A DNA stretch of 64,000 bases from Dyadobacter fermentans DSM 18053 (GCF_000023125.1 NC_013037.1:2542001-2606000); one strand, 5' to 3'; counted from the first letter of the stretch, positions 35,415-45,235 are shown. Numbers and translations are program-made. The notes: generated by a model not told the origin, from the sequence alone.

Positions 35415-36476
35415 CTACAATGCCGCTTCCGCCAACCTTGTACCTTCCACGCGGGCGCGGATTTTCTCGAATGCGATCTCGCGTGCGGTTGAAACATCGT
35501 CCGCAAAGGGCGAAAAGCCGCAGTCGTCGGTCGAGCCGAGCTGGTTGAGCGGAATGTATTCGGCTGCTTGCAGCAGCAGGTCGCGGATTTCCTCCGGCGT
35601 CTCGATCCGGGGGGCGAGCACGTCGGTGACGCCCAGGAACACGCGCTGCCCGGGCCGGATATGCGCTTTTATGGATTCCAAAACGGATACCTTGTCTTTC
35701 TCCCCGGCATATTCCAGGTAAAAATTCCCCGCATTCAGCTGAAAAAATAATGGCAGGAGCTCGGTATAGGGCACGTCCGCGCTGTGGGTGGAATCGTGGT
35801 CGCCGCCGGGACAGGTATGAATGCCGATCCGGCCCCTTTCCGCGGCGGTGAACCGGCCGAGCAGCTGATTATTGAGCGCGATAAATTGTTGCAGAAGCCC
35901 CCTCCCCGGGTCAAGTTTCAGCGCCAGCCGCGCTTCCGTGAAGTCGATCTGGACATTGTAGGCGTGCTCATGAAGGCATCTGCGGATATCCGACTCCGCC
36001 TGATCGAGCAGATCGGCGGTGAACTGGGCTTGCGGATAGCCGTCGATTCCGGCAGCCGGGTACAGCAGGCTCATGGCCGATGCCGAGATTACCGCCTGTT
36101 TCACGGGCAATGCCGTGTGCCTGCGCGCTTCCCGCAGGTAGTCCACAGCGAAATTGCGGTAGCGGAACGGTCCGGATGTAAGCACCGGAAGTTGCCTCGT
36201 GTGCCCGTCCTCAAACGGGATCACCACCCCACCGGCGCCGAGGTTTAATGCACCATGAATGGGATACGTCGCGAAACTCGGCTTGGTTTGTTCGCCGTCC
36301 GAAATAACCGGCGAGCCGGTCCGTTCGAGGGAAATGATCGTTTCGCGGGTGGCTTGGGAATACAGCCTTGCGAGGTCCGCGGACGAAATTTCGTCTTTGG
36401 TATATGCCCGCATCGCTTGCAGCAGATAAGCCGGCCGCGGAATGCTGCCGATCGGTTCGGTAGGGATTGTTGTCAT
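35415..36476 (-). CDS. MetE C-terminal-like methyltransferase (cobalamin-independent methionine synthase core)
   Basis: A 353-residue protein corresponding only to the catalytic C-terminal barrel of MetE. It starts IPTEPIGSIPRPAYL as core-MetE proteins do. The zinc ligands are His and Cys in GIHTCPGGDHD, a Glu in FYLEYAGE and a Cys in STDDCGFSPF. Family members either transfer a methyl group from a folate to homocysteine or act on other methyl donors. The N-terminal folate-binding half of full MetE is absent. The neighbours give no link to methionine, so the substrate is unknown. Confidence 0.85.
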   Translation of the reverse strand: MTTIPTEPIGSIPRPAYLLQAMRAYTKDEISSADLARLYSQATRETIISLERTGSPVISDGEQTKPSFATYPIHGALNLGAGGVVIPFEDGHTRQLPVLTSGPFRYRNFAVDYLREARRHTALPVKQAVISASAMSLLYPAAGIDGYPQAQFTADLLDQAESDIRRCLHEHAYNVQIDFTEARLALKLDPGRGLLQQFIALNNQLLGRFTAAERGRIGIHTCPGGDHDSTHSADVPYTELLPLFFQLNAGNFYLEYAGEKDKVSVLESIKAHIRPGQRVFLGVTDVLAPRIETPEEIRDLLLQAAEYIPLNQLGSTDDCGFSPFADDVSTAREIAFEKIRARVEGTRLAEAAL

Positions 36477-36620
36477 GTGTTAGGGAATGAGTCAGATTAA
36501 CGCGGAGATCTTGCTTAAAACTACAAGAATAGGATTTCATTCCGTGTAGCAATTATTCATTTTATTTAAATAAATCAATTAAAAATACAAAATAACATCT
36601 CCACTTTGGCCCGGAGACAT

Positions 36621-36654
36621 AAAACCCGCCCTGAATCAATCCAGAGCGGGTTTT
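36621..36654. terminator. Intrinsic-terminator-like hairpin between divergent genes
   Basis: AAAACCCGC (36621-36629) and GCGGGTTTT (36646-36654) form a G+C-rich stem that can be extended by three more pairs, with T-runs on both sides. It sits between the start of the MetE-like gene and the start of the gene at 36682, where no transcript should end. It could act as an attenuator or be left from a lost gene. Confidence 0.6.
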
Positions 36655-36681
36655 GTTACTGATTAATTAAAAACTGAAATA

Positions 36682-37035
36682 ATGATCCTACCTGAACCAA
36701 CTGCCAACATACGCGTCATTGCCGGCGCTAATTCACTGGATATCATACTCAAAAATACCCATTACCCCGATGACCTGCTGGCTTCCGACGCGCCGGTCGC
36801 CTGCCGCATTGAATGGACCGCGGAGGGTCCGTTCCTCGTGTTCGGATTCCGGCTTCCGTCGTACGATTTCAGCGAACCGCTCGATAATCGGGGGCAGGGC
36901 TGCCCGGGCTGGCTTCATCAGCCGCAAATAACAGTTCGCCTGCTGCTCGCCGACAATGTCATCGCCGACCGCGTGACAGAACGGATATTCGTCCTGTCAC
37001 AGCACGATAGCGATCGGATCAGGGGAAATCAATAG
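36682..37035 (+). CDS. Unknown 117-residue protein
   Basis: A 117-residue protein without a signal peptide or transmembrane helix. It starts MILPEPTANIRVIAGANSL, has mixed strands (FLVFGFRLPSYDFSEPL) and ends in DRIRGNQ. I do not recognise a family. The stop overlaps the SusD stop by 7 bases on the opposite strand, so the two genes converge. The preceding hairpin and the lack of partners leave its role open. Codon use looks ordinary for the window. Confidence 0.55.
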   Translation: MILPEPTANIRVIAGANSLDIILKNTHYPDDLLASDAPVACRIEWTAEGPFLVFGFRLPSYDFSEPLDNRGQGCPGWLHQPQITVRLLLADNVIADRVTERIFVLSQHDSDRIRGNQ

Positions 37036-38549
37036 CCCGGGTTCTGAGGGGCCAGGCTGGGGTTTACCTGCAACTCCACGCGCGGAATCGGCATCAGGTA
37101 ATCCCGGTTGGCATCGAAATTCTCGTGCGGTTCCAGCGAATTGGGACCTTTGAAAACCTTTTCGCCCAGGTTCCGCCGTTTGATATCGAACCAGCGTTTG
37201 TATTCGAATGCGAGTTCAAGGCGGCGTTCGTCGAGGATCAGGTCGATCATCGCGTCTTTGGCGAGGCCTGCTTTCACGTCTTCCGGGAACGTCGTCGGTC
37301 TGCCGGCCCAGTTTCTGGCCCTCGCCCGCACCTGGTTGATATACCCCAGCGCCTCCGCATTCGGGCCGTTCACTTCCACGGAAGCCTCGGCAGCGATCAG
37401 GAGGATTTCGGCATAGCGCATTGCAGCGTAATTATGGTCGGAATAGCGGCCTTCGGAATTGGAATTACCTGCAAAACGGGCGTATTTGGCGATATGCGGG
37501 CGTTTTGTGTTCGGGAACTCGGTGTAGGGAACCAGCTTGCCGCCGATCAGCAGCGAGTCCTCAAAACTCACTTCTTTGCGGTAATCGCGATTGTCCCAGG
37601 TGCTGTACACTTTGAGCGAAGGCACGATCACGCTCCATCCGCTGCGCGGCGCATCGCCTCCGCGAACGCCCGTCATGGGTGCCATAATATCGTCGTTGGC
37701 ACCGCCTTCACCCGATTTCAGGCCCAGAAAGTCGATAGCGAAGATGTGTTCCTTCATATTCGGCACTTGCGGCGCCCTGAAAAGCGTCTGAAAATCCGCT
37801 TCCAGCCCGTAGCCGAATTTGTCTTTGTTATCAATCACCCATTTGGCTTCGGCATAGGCCTTTTGATACTGGCCCATCGTGAGGTACACCGAGGCGAGGT
37901 AGGACGCGGCCGTTCCCTTGCTGGCGCGGCTCCGGACCTCCGCCGACTGCTTGTCGGGCAGCCATTGCTTGGCAAATTCCAGGTCGGCAATGATGCTGGC
38001 GTACACGGTGGCCGCCGGCGTTTTGGAAATGGATTTGACGGATTCGGGATTGCTGATAAAATAGTCGATGTACGGAATGTCGCCGAACACCTGCACGAGG
38101 TTGAAATAGGCGAACCCACGGATGAAACGCGCCTCGGCAATGAGCGGGTTGCCGGTCGCCTCGGGCAGGCCCAGTTGCTGCGCACCAAAAATGGCCGCAT
38201 TCGTAGCGCTCACAACCTGGTACCAAACCGGCCAGAACTGGTTGACCATGTTGTTGTTATCGTCCATATTGAAATCGTTCACCTGCTGGCGCTCGGCGGG
38301 CGTTCCACGGTCGCCGATGTCCTCCATATCGCTTCGCAGCATCAATGCGGATACGAACTGGCGGCCATAGAGCCGTTCGGTGGCGATCCATCCATATGCA
38401 CCCATAATGGCCGTTTCCACGTCTCTCGATGTCCTGAACAGCGCTTCCGGTGCGAGTAGCCCCACCGGCTTTTCATCCAGGTCGGCGCAGCCCAGCAGCG
38501 TGGAAAGCGCCACCGTAAGGAATATTGGTTTATTAAATAAATGCTTCAT
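37029..38549 (-). CDS. SusD/RagB-family outer-membrane lipoprotein
   Basis: A SusD-like protein of about 506 residues. The lipobox is in LSTLLGCADLDEKP. The helical TPR-like repeats of the family follow, with blocks such as NPLIAEARFIRGFAYFNLVQ and RYAEILLIAAEASVEVNGP and the C-terminal LDERRLELAFEYKRWFDIKR. It binds glycan at the cell surface and hands it to SusC. It follows susC with a 19-base gap. The nearest hydrolase is the GH43-like lipoprotein at 44016, so the substrate may be an arabinan or xylan. Confidence 0.93.
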   Translation of the reverse strand: MKHLFNKPIFLTVALSTLLGCADLDEKPVGLLAPEALFRTSRDVETAIMGAYGWIATERLYGRQFVSALMLRSDMEDIGDRGTPAERQQVNDFNMDDNNNMVNQFWPVWYQVVSATNAAIFGAQQLGLPEATGNPLIAEARFIRGFAYFNLVQVFGDIPYIDYFISNPESVKSISKTPAATVYASIIADLEFAKQWLPDKQSAEVRSRASKGTAASYLASVYLTMGQYQKAYAEAKWVIDNKDKFGYGLEADFQTLFRAPQVPNMKEHIFAIDFLGLKSGEGGANDDIMAPMTGVRGGDAPRSGWSVIVPSLKVYSTWDNRDYRKEVSFEDSLLIGGKLVPYTEFPNTKRPHIAKYARFAGNSNSEGRYSDHNYAAMRYAEILLIAAEASVEVNGPNAEALGYINQVRARARNWAGRPTTFPEDVKAGLAKDAMIDLILDERRLELAFEYKRWFDIKRRNLGEKVFKGPNSLEPHENFDANRDYLMPIPRVELQVNPSLAPQNPGY

Positions 38550-38568
38550 TATCATGTCCGTTTAATGC

Positions 38569-41500
38569 TTAAAAACCGAGGTTCAATCCGATGGTGTACG
38601 ACTTTGCGTTGGGGTAGCTTCCGTAATCGAGACCGAGGTTACGGTTGCTGTCGGTGTTGTTCTCCGATGTGTAGTTCACCTCCGGGTCGTAGCCTTTGTA
38701 GTCGGTGAAAGTCAGGATGTTCTGGGCACTGGCGTAAATGCGCAGCTTGCTGATCCTGAGTTTTTCCAGTACCGGTTTCGGAAGATTGTAACCCACGGCA
38801 AGGTTTTTCATCCGGATAAAGCTTCCATCCATCACCCAGCGCGTGGAAACGCGGCGCGTGCGGCCTGTGGCGGCTTTGGGCACGTTGGTGTTGGTATTGG
38901 TGGGCGTCCAGCGGTTCAGCGCCTCGGTGGTAGCATTGTTGATCCCCGAAAGCAGGTTCAGTTCCATGAGCGTGTAGCTCAGCACGTCGTTCCCTTTCGA
39001 AGCCTGGAAGAATATGTTCAGGTCAAAGCCTTTCCAGCTGAAATCGTTGTTCATGCCCCAGGTAAATTTCGGGTGCGGATTGCCGATGATCGTGCGGTCG
39101 TCGCTGTTGAGCATGCCGTCGGGTTCGCCGGTGAGCTGTCCGTTGGCATCTTTCTTCCCATTGATATCCCTGAATTTTTCGCCTCCGGCCACTACTTCAA
39201 AACCGCCGCCGGGGACGAAACTATCGCCCTGCTGGTACACGCCGTCATAAATCCAGCCATAAAAGCTTCCCACAGAATGTCCTTCGCGCAGCACCTGGGT
39301 TTGTCCCATACCCACCATGTGCCCCGGCGCGGAGCCGTACAGGATGTCCGTACCTGCGGGCAGTTTCAGGATTTTGTTGCGGTTCAGTGAGAAATTGATG
39401 TCAGTATTCCATTTGAATGCGCCTACCAGGTTTCGGGTGTTCAATGTAAATTCAAAACCTTTGTTTTCCACTTCCCCGATATTCTGTAATTGGTTGGTAT
39501 AACCCGAATACTGAGGCAATTGCACGCTGAACAGCAGGTCTTTGGTTACGCGGCGGTAGTAGTCGGCCACGAGGTTGATGCGGTTATTGAAAAGGCTCAC
39601 ATCCGCACCCACATCGAACTGGTGGGTTGTTTCCCAGGTAAGGTCGTCGTTGGCGACGGTGGTCGGGCGCACGGCGTTCACGGGCGTTCCGTTTATGATC
39701 GCATACACGTTCGAGAAGCGGGCCATGGTTTGGTAAGGCTCAATGGCTTGGTTACCCGTTAAACCATAGCTGACGCGCCATTTCCACTGGCTGATCGCCG
39801 ACAGGTTTTGCATGAACGGCTCGCTCGACATTTTCCAGGCAAATGCGCCGGAAGGGAACGTGGCCCATTTGTGGTTTTTGCTGAAATTCGATGAACCGTC
39901 CTGGCGGATGTTGGCCGTGAAAAGGTATTTGTCGGCCAGGGAATACGTCAGACGTGCATAATAGGAAGCCAAAACCCATTCGGTCAGACCCGAAGTAGGA
40001 CTTTGCCAAACGGACGACCCGCCCAGGTTCCAGAACGAAACCGCATCGGTAATGAACGATTGCCCCGAGCCGCCCCAGTTTTCGCTGGACGATTTCTGGT
40101 ACGAATAGCCCGCCATCGCCGAGAAATCGTGTAATGCACCTATCTTTTTATTGTAGGTCAGGTAATTTTCATTCAACAGCAATGTGCTCTTATTGCCATC
40201 CACGGTGGCCGCTCCGCCCACATTACGGCCGTCGTTCAGCGTGGTGGGCGTGAATGCGCCCCTGCGGCTGCTGTTGGTGGTGGCACCGAGCGTAATCCTG
40301 AATTTCAGGTCTTTCAGAATGCTGTATTCGGCATAAAGGTTACCCTGGATACGGTCGGCCAGTGTTTCGTTCTGAAGCTGGGTGGCGATGGCGTACGGGT
40401 TATCGATCGGGTCACTCAGGCGAGCCACCGTAAAGCGGCCGTTAGCGTCGCGGATCGGCTGGTCGGGCTCGAATTTCAATGCGGCCGACATCACTCCGGG
40501 CGTGAGCCCGCCGGAGCCTTCCTGCGTACGTGACTGCTCGCGCGACACGCGCTGTGCGAAAAGGTTAAGGCCCAGTTTGAGGCGCTTCGTAGCATTGATA
40601 TCGATATTGCTCGTAATCGAATAACGCTTGTATCCCGAGTTCAGGATCACGCCCTTTTGGTCGTAATAGGCGCCAGAAACGTAGTATTTCACCGCCTCGC
40701 TGCCGCCTGCTACCGACAGCTGGTGGTTTTGAATGCCCCCGCGGCGGAAAACTTCTTCCTGCCAGTCGGTATCCGCGCCTTGCGACACGATGTTCGGTCT
40801 GATTTCCTGAACATAATCGAGGAACTGCGAGGCATTCAGCAGATCGAGCCGGTTGATCTCCTTCTGACTGGAAAACGAGGTATTAAAATCGATTCTTGGC
40901 TTGCCCGATGTCCCTTTTTTCGTGGTTACCATGATCACGCCGTTGGCGCCGCGTGAACCGTAAATGGCTGTGGCCGAAGCATCTTTAAGAATTTCAATGG
41001 ACTCGATATCCTCCGGCGGCGGCAATGTACCGCCCACGAAGCCATCGACCACGTATATCGGGTCGCTGCTTGCATTGATGGATGTTCCCCCGCGGATACG
41101 AACCTTGAATGACGAACCGGGCTCGCCATTGTTGGCCTGGATCTGCACGCCGGCGGCGCGGCCCTGCAATGCCTGCACGGTGCCTAACGCCGGATAGGCG
41201 GTTAGTTCCTGCGATTTAACGGAGGCCACCGAGCCGGTCACGTCGCTTTTCTTGACAGTTCCGTAACCTACCACGAGCACTTCTTCGAGCGATTTCTGGT
41301 CCGTTTTGAGTGAAATATTAATCTCCGTTCTGGCGCCCACCTGCACTTCCTGCGGCTCATAACCTACGAAGCTGTAAATCAGCACGGTATTGGCATTTTC
41401 AACAGCTAGCGAGTAGTTACCACCGGCGTCCGTGGACGTGCCCGTTTGTGTACCCTTTACAAGAATATTCACGCCCGGCAAAGGCTCCTTACTTTCTGAA

Positions 41501-42006
41501 TCGGTCACACGACCTTTGATAGTAATCTCGTTTGCTACCTGCAAACCCGCTTTCATGGAAGCCTCCGGTTCTCCCGAGGTCCATTTCGGCGTTTCCGACG
41601 GGCGGATCACGATGTTTTTTCCCGAAACCTCATAGGTAAGCCCCAGCGGCACGAGAAACTCTTCCAGAATCTTCGAAAGCTCCTGGTTTGACTGCTGGAT
41701 GGTCACTTTCCGGCCCGACTGGATCATTTTGGAACTGAAAATAAACCGCACGCCGGCCTGCTTCTCGATCTGATGCAGGACTTTCTTTACTTCCAGGTCC
41801 TGCGCTTGCAGGCTGATACGCTTGTTGAGCAGTTCCTGCGCACGCACGTCAGCCGCGAACGCATTCCCGACCAGCCAAACCGACATTACCAATTGCGCGA
41901 CGCTTATCCGCATAAGAACTAACCATTTACGATGGAACTGTACCGGTATTTTCATACATTTGAACGGTTTTGTTAATTGAAACTTGGCAAAATCTTTCCT
42001 CCTCAT
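38569..42006 (-). CDS. SusC/RagA-family TonB-dependent receptor with STN domain
   Basis: A 1145-residue outer-membrane receptor. After the leader there is an STN domain (about 65-135, LEVKKVLHQIEKQAGVRFIF), a carboxypeptidase-regulatory beta-sandwich (about 155-240, GRVTDSESKEPLPGVNILVK), the TonB plug (VLVVGYGTVKKSDVTGSVAS and LKDASATAIYGSRGANGVI), and the 22-strand barrel ending in SYTIGLNLGF. The STN domain makes it a signal-transducing receptor that acts through the FecR protein encoded just upstream. The start may instead be Met18 (MKIPVQFHRKW), which gives a cleaner signal peptide. Confidence 0.94.
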   Translation of the reverse strand: MRRKDFAKFQLTKPFKCMKIPVQFHRKWLVLMRISVAQLVMSVWLVGNAFAADVRAQELLNKRISLQAQDLEVKKVLHQIEKQAGVRFIFSSKMIQSGRKVTIQQSNQELSKILEEFLVPLGLTYEVSGKNIVIRPSETPKWTSGEPEASMKAGLQVANEITIKGRVTDSESKEPLPGVNILVKGTQTGTSTDAGGNYSLAVENANTVLIYSFVGYEPQEVQVGARTEINISLKTDQKSLEEVLVVGYGTVKKSDVTGSVASVKSQELTAYPALGTVQALQGRAAGVQIQANNGEPGSSFKVRIRGGTSINASSDPIYVVDGFVGGTLPPPEDIESIEILKDASATAIYGSRGANGVIMVTTKKGTSGKPRIDFNTSFSSQKEINRLDLLNASQFLDYVQEIRPNIVSQGADTDWQEEVFRRGGIQNHQLSVAGGSEAVKYYVSGAYYDQKGVILNSGYKRYSITSNIDINATKRLKLGLNLFAQRVSREQSRTQEGSGGLTPGVMSAALKFEPDQPIRDANGRFTVARLSDPIDNPYAIATQLQNETLADRIQGNLYAEYSILKDLKFRITLGATTNSSRRGAFTPTTLNDGRNVGGAATVDGNKSTLLLNENYLTYNKKIGALHDFSAMAGYSYQKSSSENWGGSGQSFITDAVSFWNLGGSSVWQSPTSGLTEWVLASYYARLTYSLADKYLFTANIRQDGSSNFSKNHKWATFPSGAFAWKMSSEPFMQNLSAISQWKWRVSYGLTGNQAIEPYQTMARFSNVYAIINGTPVNAVRPTTVANDDLTWETTHQFDVGADVSLFNNRINLVADYYRRVTKDLLFSVQLPQYSGYTNQLQNIGEVENKGFEFTLNTRNLVGAFKWNTDINFSLNRNKILKLPAGTDILYGSAPGHMVGMGQTQVLREGHSVGSFYGWIYDGVYQQGDSFVPGGGFEVVAGGEKFRDINGKKDANGQLTGEPDGMLNSDDRTIIGNPHPKFTWGMNNDFSWKGFDLNIFFQASKGNDVLSYTLMELNLLSGINNATTEALNRWTPTNTNTNVPKAATGRTRRVSTRWVMDGSFIRMKNLAVGYNLPKPVLEKLRISKLRIYASAQNILTFTDYKGYDPEVNYTSENNTDSNRNLGLDYGSYPNAKSYTIGLNLGF

Positions 42007-42052
42007 CCCATTTGCATGAGATGTGACGGTCTGCTAACCTTTGAGGATATCG

Positions 42053-42081
42053 AGCCGGCCATGTTGGCGCATGGGCCGGCT
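42053..42081. other. Hairpin in the fecR-susC gap
   Basis: AGCCGGCC-ATG (42053-42063) pairs with CAT-GGGCCGGCT (42070-42081) with one bulged base. On the minus (transcribed) strand it lies between the fecR stop and the susC start and has no T-run after it. It may protect or adjust the susC part of the mRNA rather than terminate it. Confidence 0.6.
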
Positions 42082-42087
42082 TTTTGT

Positions 42088-43215
42088 TTATAAATTCTTA
42101 CAACCTTTGCCTTCCACCACAATGCGGCCGTCGATGCTTTTGTAGCTCGCTCCCACGGCCTTGCACACCAGGTCGAGCTGTTCGTAAAGTGACATTTCGG
42201 TGAGTGTGGCCGTGATCGGGCATTCGTCCATCAGGTTTTTATCGTAAATAATGTCGATGCCATACGCGCTTTGCAATGCCGCGAACACATCGGAAACGGC
42301 CGTTTCGTCAAATTCGAAATGCGGCGCCACGTTGCCTTCCATCACTACTTCGGGCAGCGGCACGATGCCCTTCGTGATTTTCACGGATTTTCGCACGAAA
42401 ACCACCTGTTGGTTAGGCTCGATCACAACGCCCGTGAGTTCTCGGGAGGCCTGCTTCTCGATCGCTTCCGGCTCTTCTCGAGAAAATACGGCCACTTTCC
42501 CCGTTTTCACGGCAACGGAAACCTCCTGCTCATTGGCAAATGAGCGAACGGTGAAGCTGGTACCCAATACTTTGGTTACCAACTCATTGGCATACACGAA
42601 AAACGGTTTGGAAGGATCTTTGGCTATATCAAAAAACGCTTTCCCGGAAAGGAAAACTTCGCGCTTAACCTCCTTGAAATGAATGGGGTAACCGACTTTA
42701 CTACCCGGATCGAGGATGATGCGGCTGCCGTCTTCGAGGGTGATCGTCAGCGGCCGGGAAGTGGTGTTGGTCGTTTCGCGCATTTCCATTCCGGCCGCGG
42801 CCACCAGTTGCTCGTAATCAATCGCATGGGACTGATTTCGCATCCAGAACAGCCAGCCGGTTCCGGCGAGCAGCACCAGCATGGCGGCAATGCGCACCAT
42901 ACGGCCCGCATACCAAGGCGTTGGCTTCTCCGCCTGGCCGAGTTGCCGCGTTTCCAGCCTTTCCACGATCCGTTCCACCGCCTTTCGCTTCTCAGGATTT
43001 GGTAATGAAGCATTTGCAGGCCGGATCGACAGCACCAGTTGCCGGGCACGCTCCACCATTTCACGTTTTTCGGGATGTGCGGCGAGCCAGGTTTGCCAGG
43101 TTTCCTCATCCTCGCGCGTGGGGTTGAGCACCCAGTTGCGGAACGGTTTATCCCAAACAAACTCCCCCAAACTGAAATCGCGGTAACGGTCCATGGTCAA
43201 AATATTGCTTTTCAA
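42088..43215 (-). CDS. FecR-family anti-sigma factor
   Basis: A 375-residue single-pass protein: a cytoplasmic N-terminal part (1-105) that would hold the sigma factor, a transmembrane helix (RIAAMLVLLAGTGWLFWM, about 107-125), the periplasmic FecR domain (about 150-260, with IILDPGSKVGYPIHF and VKTGKVAVFSREEPEA) and a C-terminal DUF4974/STN-like domain (about 300-375). It relays occupancy of the STN-containing SusC to the sigma factor encoded 74 bases upstream. The starting ATG at 43215 is well placed. Confidence 0.92.
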   Translation of the reverse strand: MKSNILTMDRYRDFSLGEFVWDKPFRNWVLNPTREDEETWQTWLAAHPEKREMVERARQLVLSIRPANASLPNPEKRKAVERIVERLETRQLGQAEKPTPWYAGRMVRIAAMLVLLAGTGWLFWMRNQSHAIDYEQLVAAAGMEMRETTNTTSRPLTITLEDGSRIILDPGSKVGYPIHFKEVKREVFLSGKAFFDIAKDPSKPFFVYANELVTKVLGTSFTVRSFANEQEVSVAVKTGKVAVFSREEPEAIEKQASRELTGVVIEPNQQVVFVRKSVKITKGIVPLPEVVMEGNVAPHFEFDETAVSDVFAALQSAYGIDIIYDKNLMDECPITATLTEMSLYEQLDLVCKAVGASYKSIDGRIVVEGKGCKNL

Positions 43216-43289
43216 ACACCATTAGACCGTCCCAGCAGCGGGATACTGTATTTTTCTGATTTTTTTTGAAATTTTTTAAATGAGGCGTT

Positions 43290-43925
43290 TCAACTGTGGA
43301 AAGTCACTGCCAGGAACAGCGATACGATGGCTTTCCAATGTGACTTGATAAACTTGAAAGCCTCTTGCAGCAGGTTGGAAACAGATTGCGGCTGAATGTC
43401 CATCACCATCGCGATCTCCTCGCGTTCCATATCATTGTAAAAACGCAGAAAAACGGCTTCTTTTTGCCGTTTGGGAAGTCCATTCAGCATTTCGGTCATC
43501 CGTGAGGCAAGCAGCCGGTCGTTTTCGGACTCGATGAGCTGGTACTCGGCATTGAATTCCAGGTCGAAAACCATGTCGGATTCATTGTAATAGTCCATGC
43601 AATCCATGCGCAGGCGCGAAGCGAGGCGATGCAGGCGGCGGCGGAGCGAGGCAAGCAGGTAAGGTTTCGGCGGGATGTCGGGATTGAGTACATTGCGTTT
43701 TTCCCAAATGCCCAGAAAAATGTCCTGAATGCAATCCTTGATGAGCTCGCGGTCGGAATTGAACTTGGTCCCGTAGTGAAAAAGGAGGTCGTAGGTGCGG
43801 TTGATGAGTTGTTCATAAGCGGTTACATCCCCCGTAAGCATTGCCCGCCACAGCCGCTGCTCTTCTTCTAAGAACAGGTCCTGGTGGAGTTCCGGACGGG
43901 GTTCCGAACGCGCAAATGCCTTCAT
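43290..43925 (-). CDS. ECF-type RNA polymerase sigma factor (FecI-like)
   Basis: A 211-residue sigma factor. Region 2 lies at about 40-110 (LFHYGTKFNSDRELIKDCIQ, then DIFLGIWEKRN), and region 4 at about 145-200 (LPKRQKEAVFLRFYNDMERE and MDIQPQSVSNLLQEAFKF). Such factors are released by the neighbouring FecR protein and drive expression of the linked susC/susD genes. It is the first of the four-gene unit. The hydrophobic tail (AIVSLFLAVTF) is slightly longer than usual. Confidence 0.92.
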   Translation of the reverse strand: MKAFARSEPRPELHQDLFLEEEQRLWRAMLTGDVTAYEQLINRTYDLLFHYGTKFNSDRELIKDCIQDIFLGIWEKRNVLNPDIPPKPYLLASLRRRLHRLASRLRMDCMDYYNESDMVFDLEFNAEYQLIESENDRLLASRMTEMLNGLPKRQKEAVFLRFYNDMEREEIAMVMDIQPQSVSNLLQEAFKFIKSHWKAIVSLFLAVTFHS

Positions 43926-44015
43926 GAAAACGGATGAATTTTAGCCGGGTTATGAAAACAAAAGCAATCGCGCCCGGTTTCTTACTTCAATCCATCACAT
44001 TTAATCTTCAATATG

Positions 44016-44930
44016 TCATAGTGCCGTTTTAGATTTGAGCGCTTTCAGCGTTTTAGCGTCAATCGGGATAATTGTACCATGCTTATGGTCTTTGGGCACG
44101 CCGACTTCCCCGGAAATATTAGTAAAGGTCTTGAAGTCAGACGTTTTGACTGCTCCGTAGGTCTTGTCGCGGTACTGATCAAAATAGATCAGCCAATCAT
44201 TTTTAACCTTTATCACAGTGGGCCCTTCCGTTAGAAAACCGGTGAATGGTTCTGAGACCTGCTGGTAAGGCCCCAGCACATTGTCGGCAAACGCGACTTT
44301 GATGTTCCGCTGCGGGCGGGTATTGTCTTTCAAAACGAGCACATAATCGTCTTTTTTCCGCTTCGCGATCACGCAGTCTATCACGCTGAAACCGGGATCG
44401 AGGAACAATGCGGCTTTGGAAAAAGTCTGAAAATCCCTGGTGGTGACATAATACATCCGGTGATTGTTACGCTCATCCTCCTCGCCTTTCGGAAACTTAA
44501 AAGGGATAGTTGAGGCCCAGATAATCACAAAACGATCATTTTCATCATCATAAAACAGTTCCGGCGCCCACACATTCACAACGTCCGGCTCATGTTCCAT
44601 CACCGGCAAAAACCGCTGCTCCGACCAATGCATCATGTCCTTCGAACTGGCATACCCAAAGCCCTTATCACCTTTCCAATTCGTTGTCCAAACCAAATGA
44701 AACGTACCATCTTTCCCACGCGCAATCGACGGGTCCCGTATTAGCTTCCCGCCCACTTCGGGTTGGAGATACCCACCGCCCAGGTCCGTCCAGTGGTAGC
44801 CGTCATGGCTGTATGCGAGGTGCAGGCCATCGGTAGCGGGTTCACGGAAGGAAGTGAAGAGGTAGGATTGCTTTTGGCAGGAAAAAGAGAGTGTGGATAC
44901 GAGTAGTAGGATTAAGCGGATAGTGTTCAT
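44016..44930 (-). CDS. GH43-like five-bladed propeller lipoprotein
   Basis: A 304-residue secreted lipoprotein (lipobox SFSC near residue 18) made of the repeats of a five-bladed beta-propeller, such as LHLAYSHDGYHWTDLGGGYL, RDPSIARGKDGTFHLVWTTN and APELFYDDENDRFVIIWAST. The Asp in RDPS and Glu in APELFY occupy the usual GH43 catalytic positions. The likely role is exo-hydrolysis of arabinose or xylose side chains on the cell surface. It is close upstream of the sigma/FecR/SusCD system and probably works on the same glycan. Confidence 0.82.
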   Translation of the reverse strand: MNTIRLILLLVSTLSFSCQKQSYLFTSFREPATDGLHLAYSHDGYHWTDLGGGYLQPEVGGKLIRDPSIARGKDGTFHLVWTTNWKGDKGFGYASSKDMMHWSEQRFLPVMEHEPDVVNVWAPELFYDDENDRFVIIWASTIPFKFPKGEEDERNNHRMYYVTTRDFQTFSKAALFLDPGFSVIDCVIAKRKKDDYVLVLKDNTRPQRNIKVAFADNVLGPYQQVSEPFTGFLTEGPTVIKVKNDWLIYFDQYRDKTYGAVKTSDFKTFTNISGEVGVPKDHKHGTIIPIDAKTLKALKSKTAL

Positions 44931-45235
44931 TTTTGACTAATTAATTTTAATGCGAATACAGTTATTTAAGTCGCTTAACAAAATTTGCGCAACCCTGTTA
45001 AATCAATAAGCAGCGAACCGAAGCCGAAATGAGTCTACTTAGGAAGTAATTACATTTCAAAGGACCTAATCTTCTTTTGGAGCCGAACGGAAAAATTTTT
45101 CCCTTTAAAGGCTGATGAAATTAGATTAAGTTGCAATTAGTTACAACGTGATCCAGTTTGGTTGCAGAAAATTCCATGTACATGATTTCCATATCAATAG
45201 GTTTTATCTAGTCTGAAATTTAACAACGAACAACC
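44931..45235. other. Divergent intergenic region
   Basis: A 305-base AT-rich gap between the GH43-like gene (minus) and the T9SS cargo gene (plus). It must contain both promoters. I saw no clear consensus promoter, repeat, terminator or gene. Confidence 0.5.
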
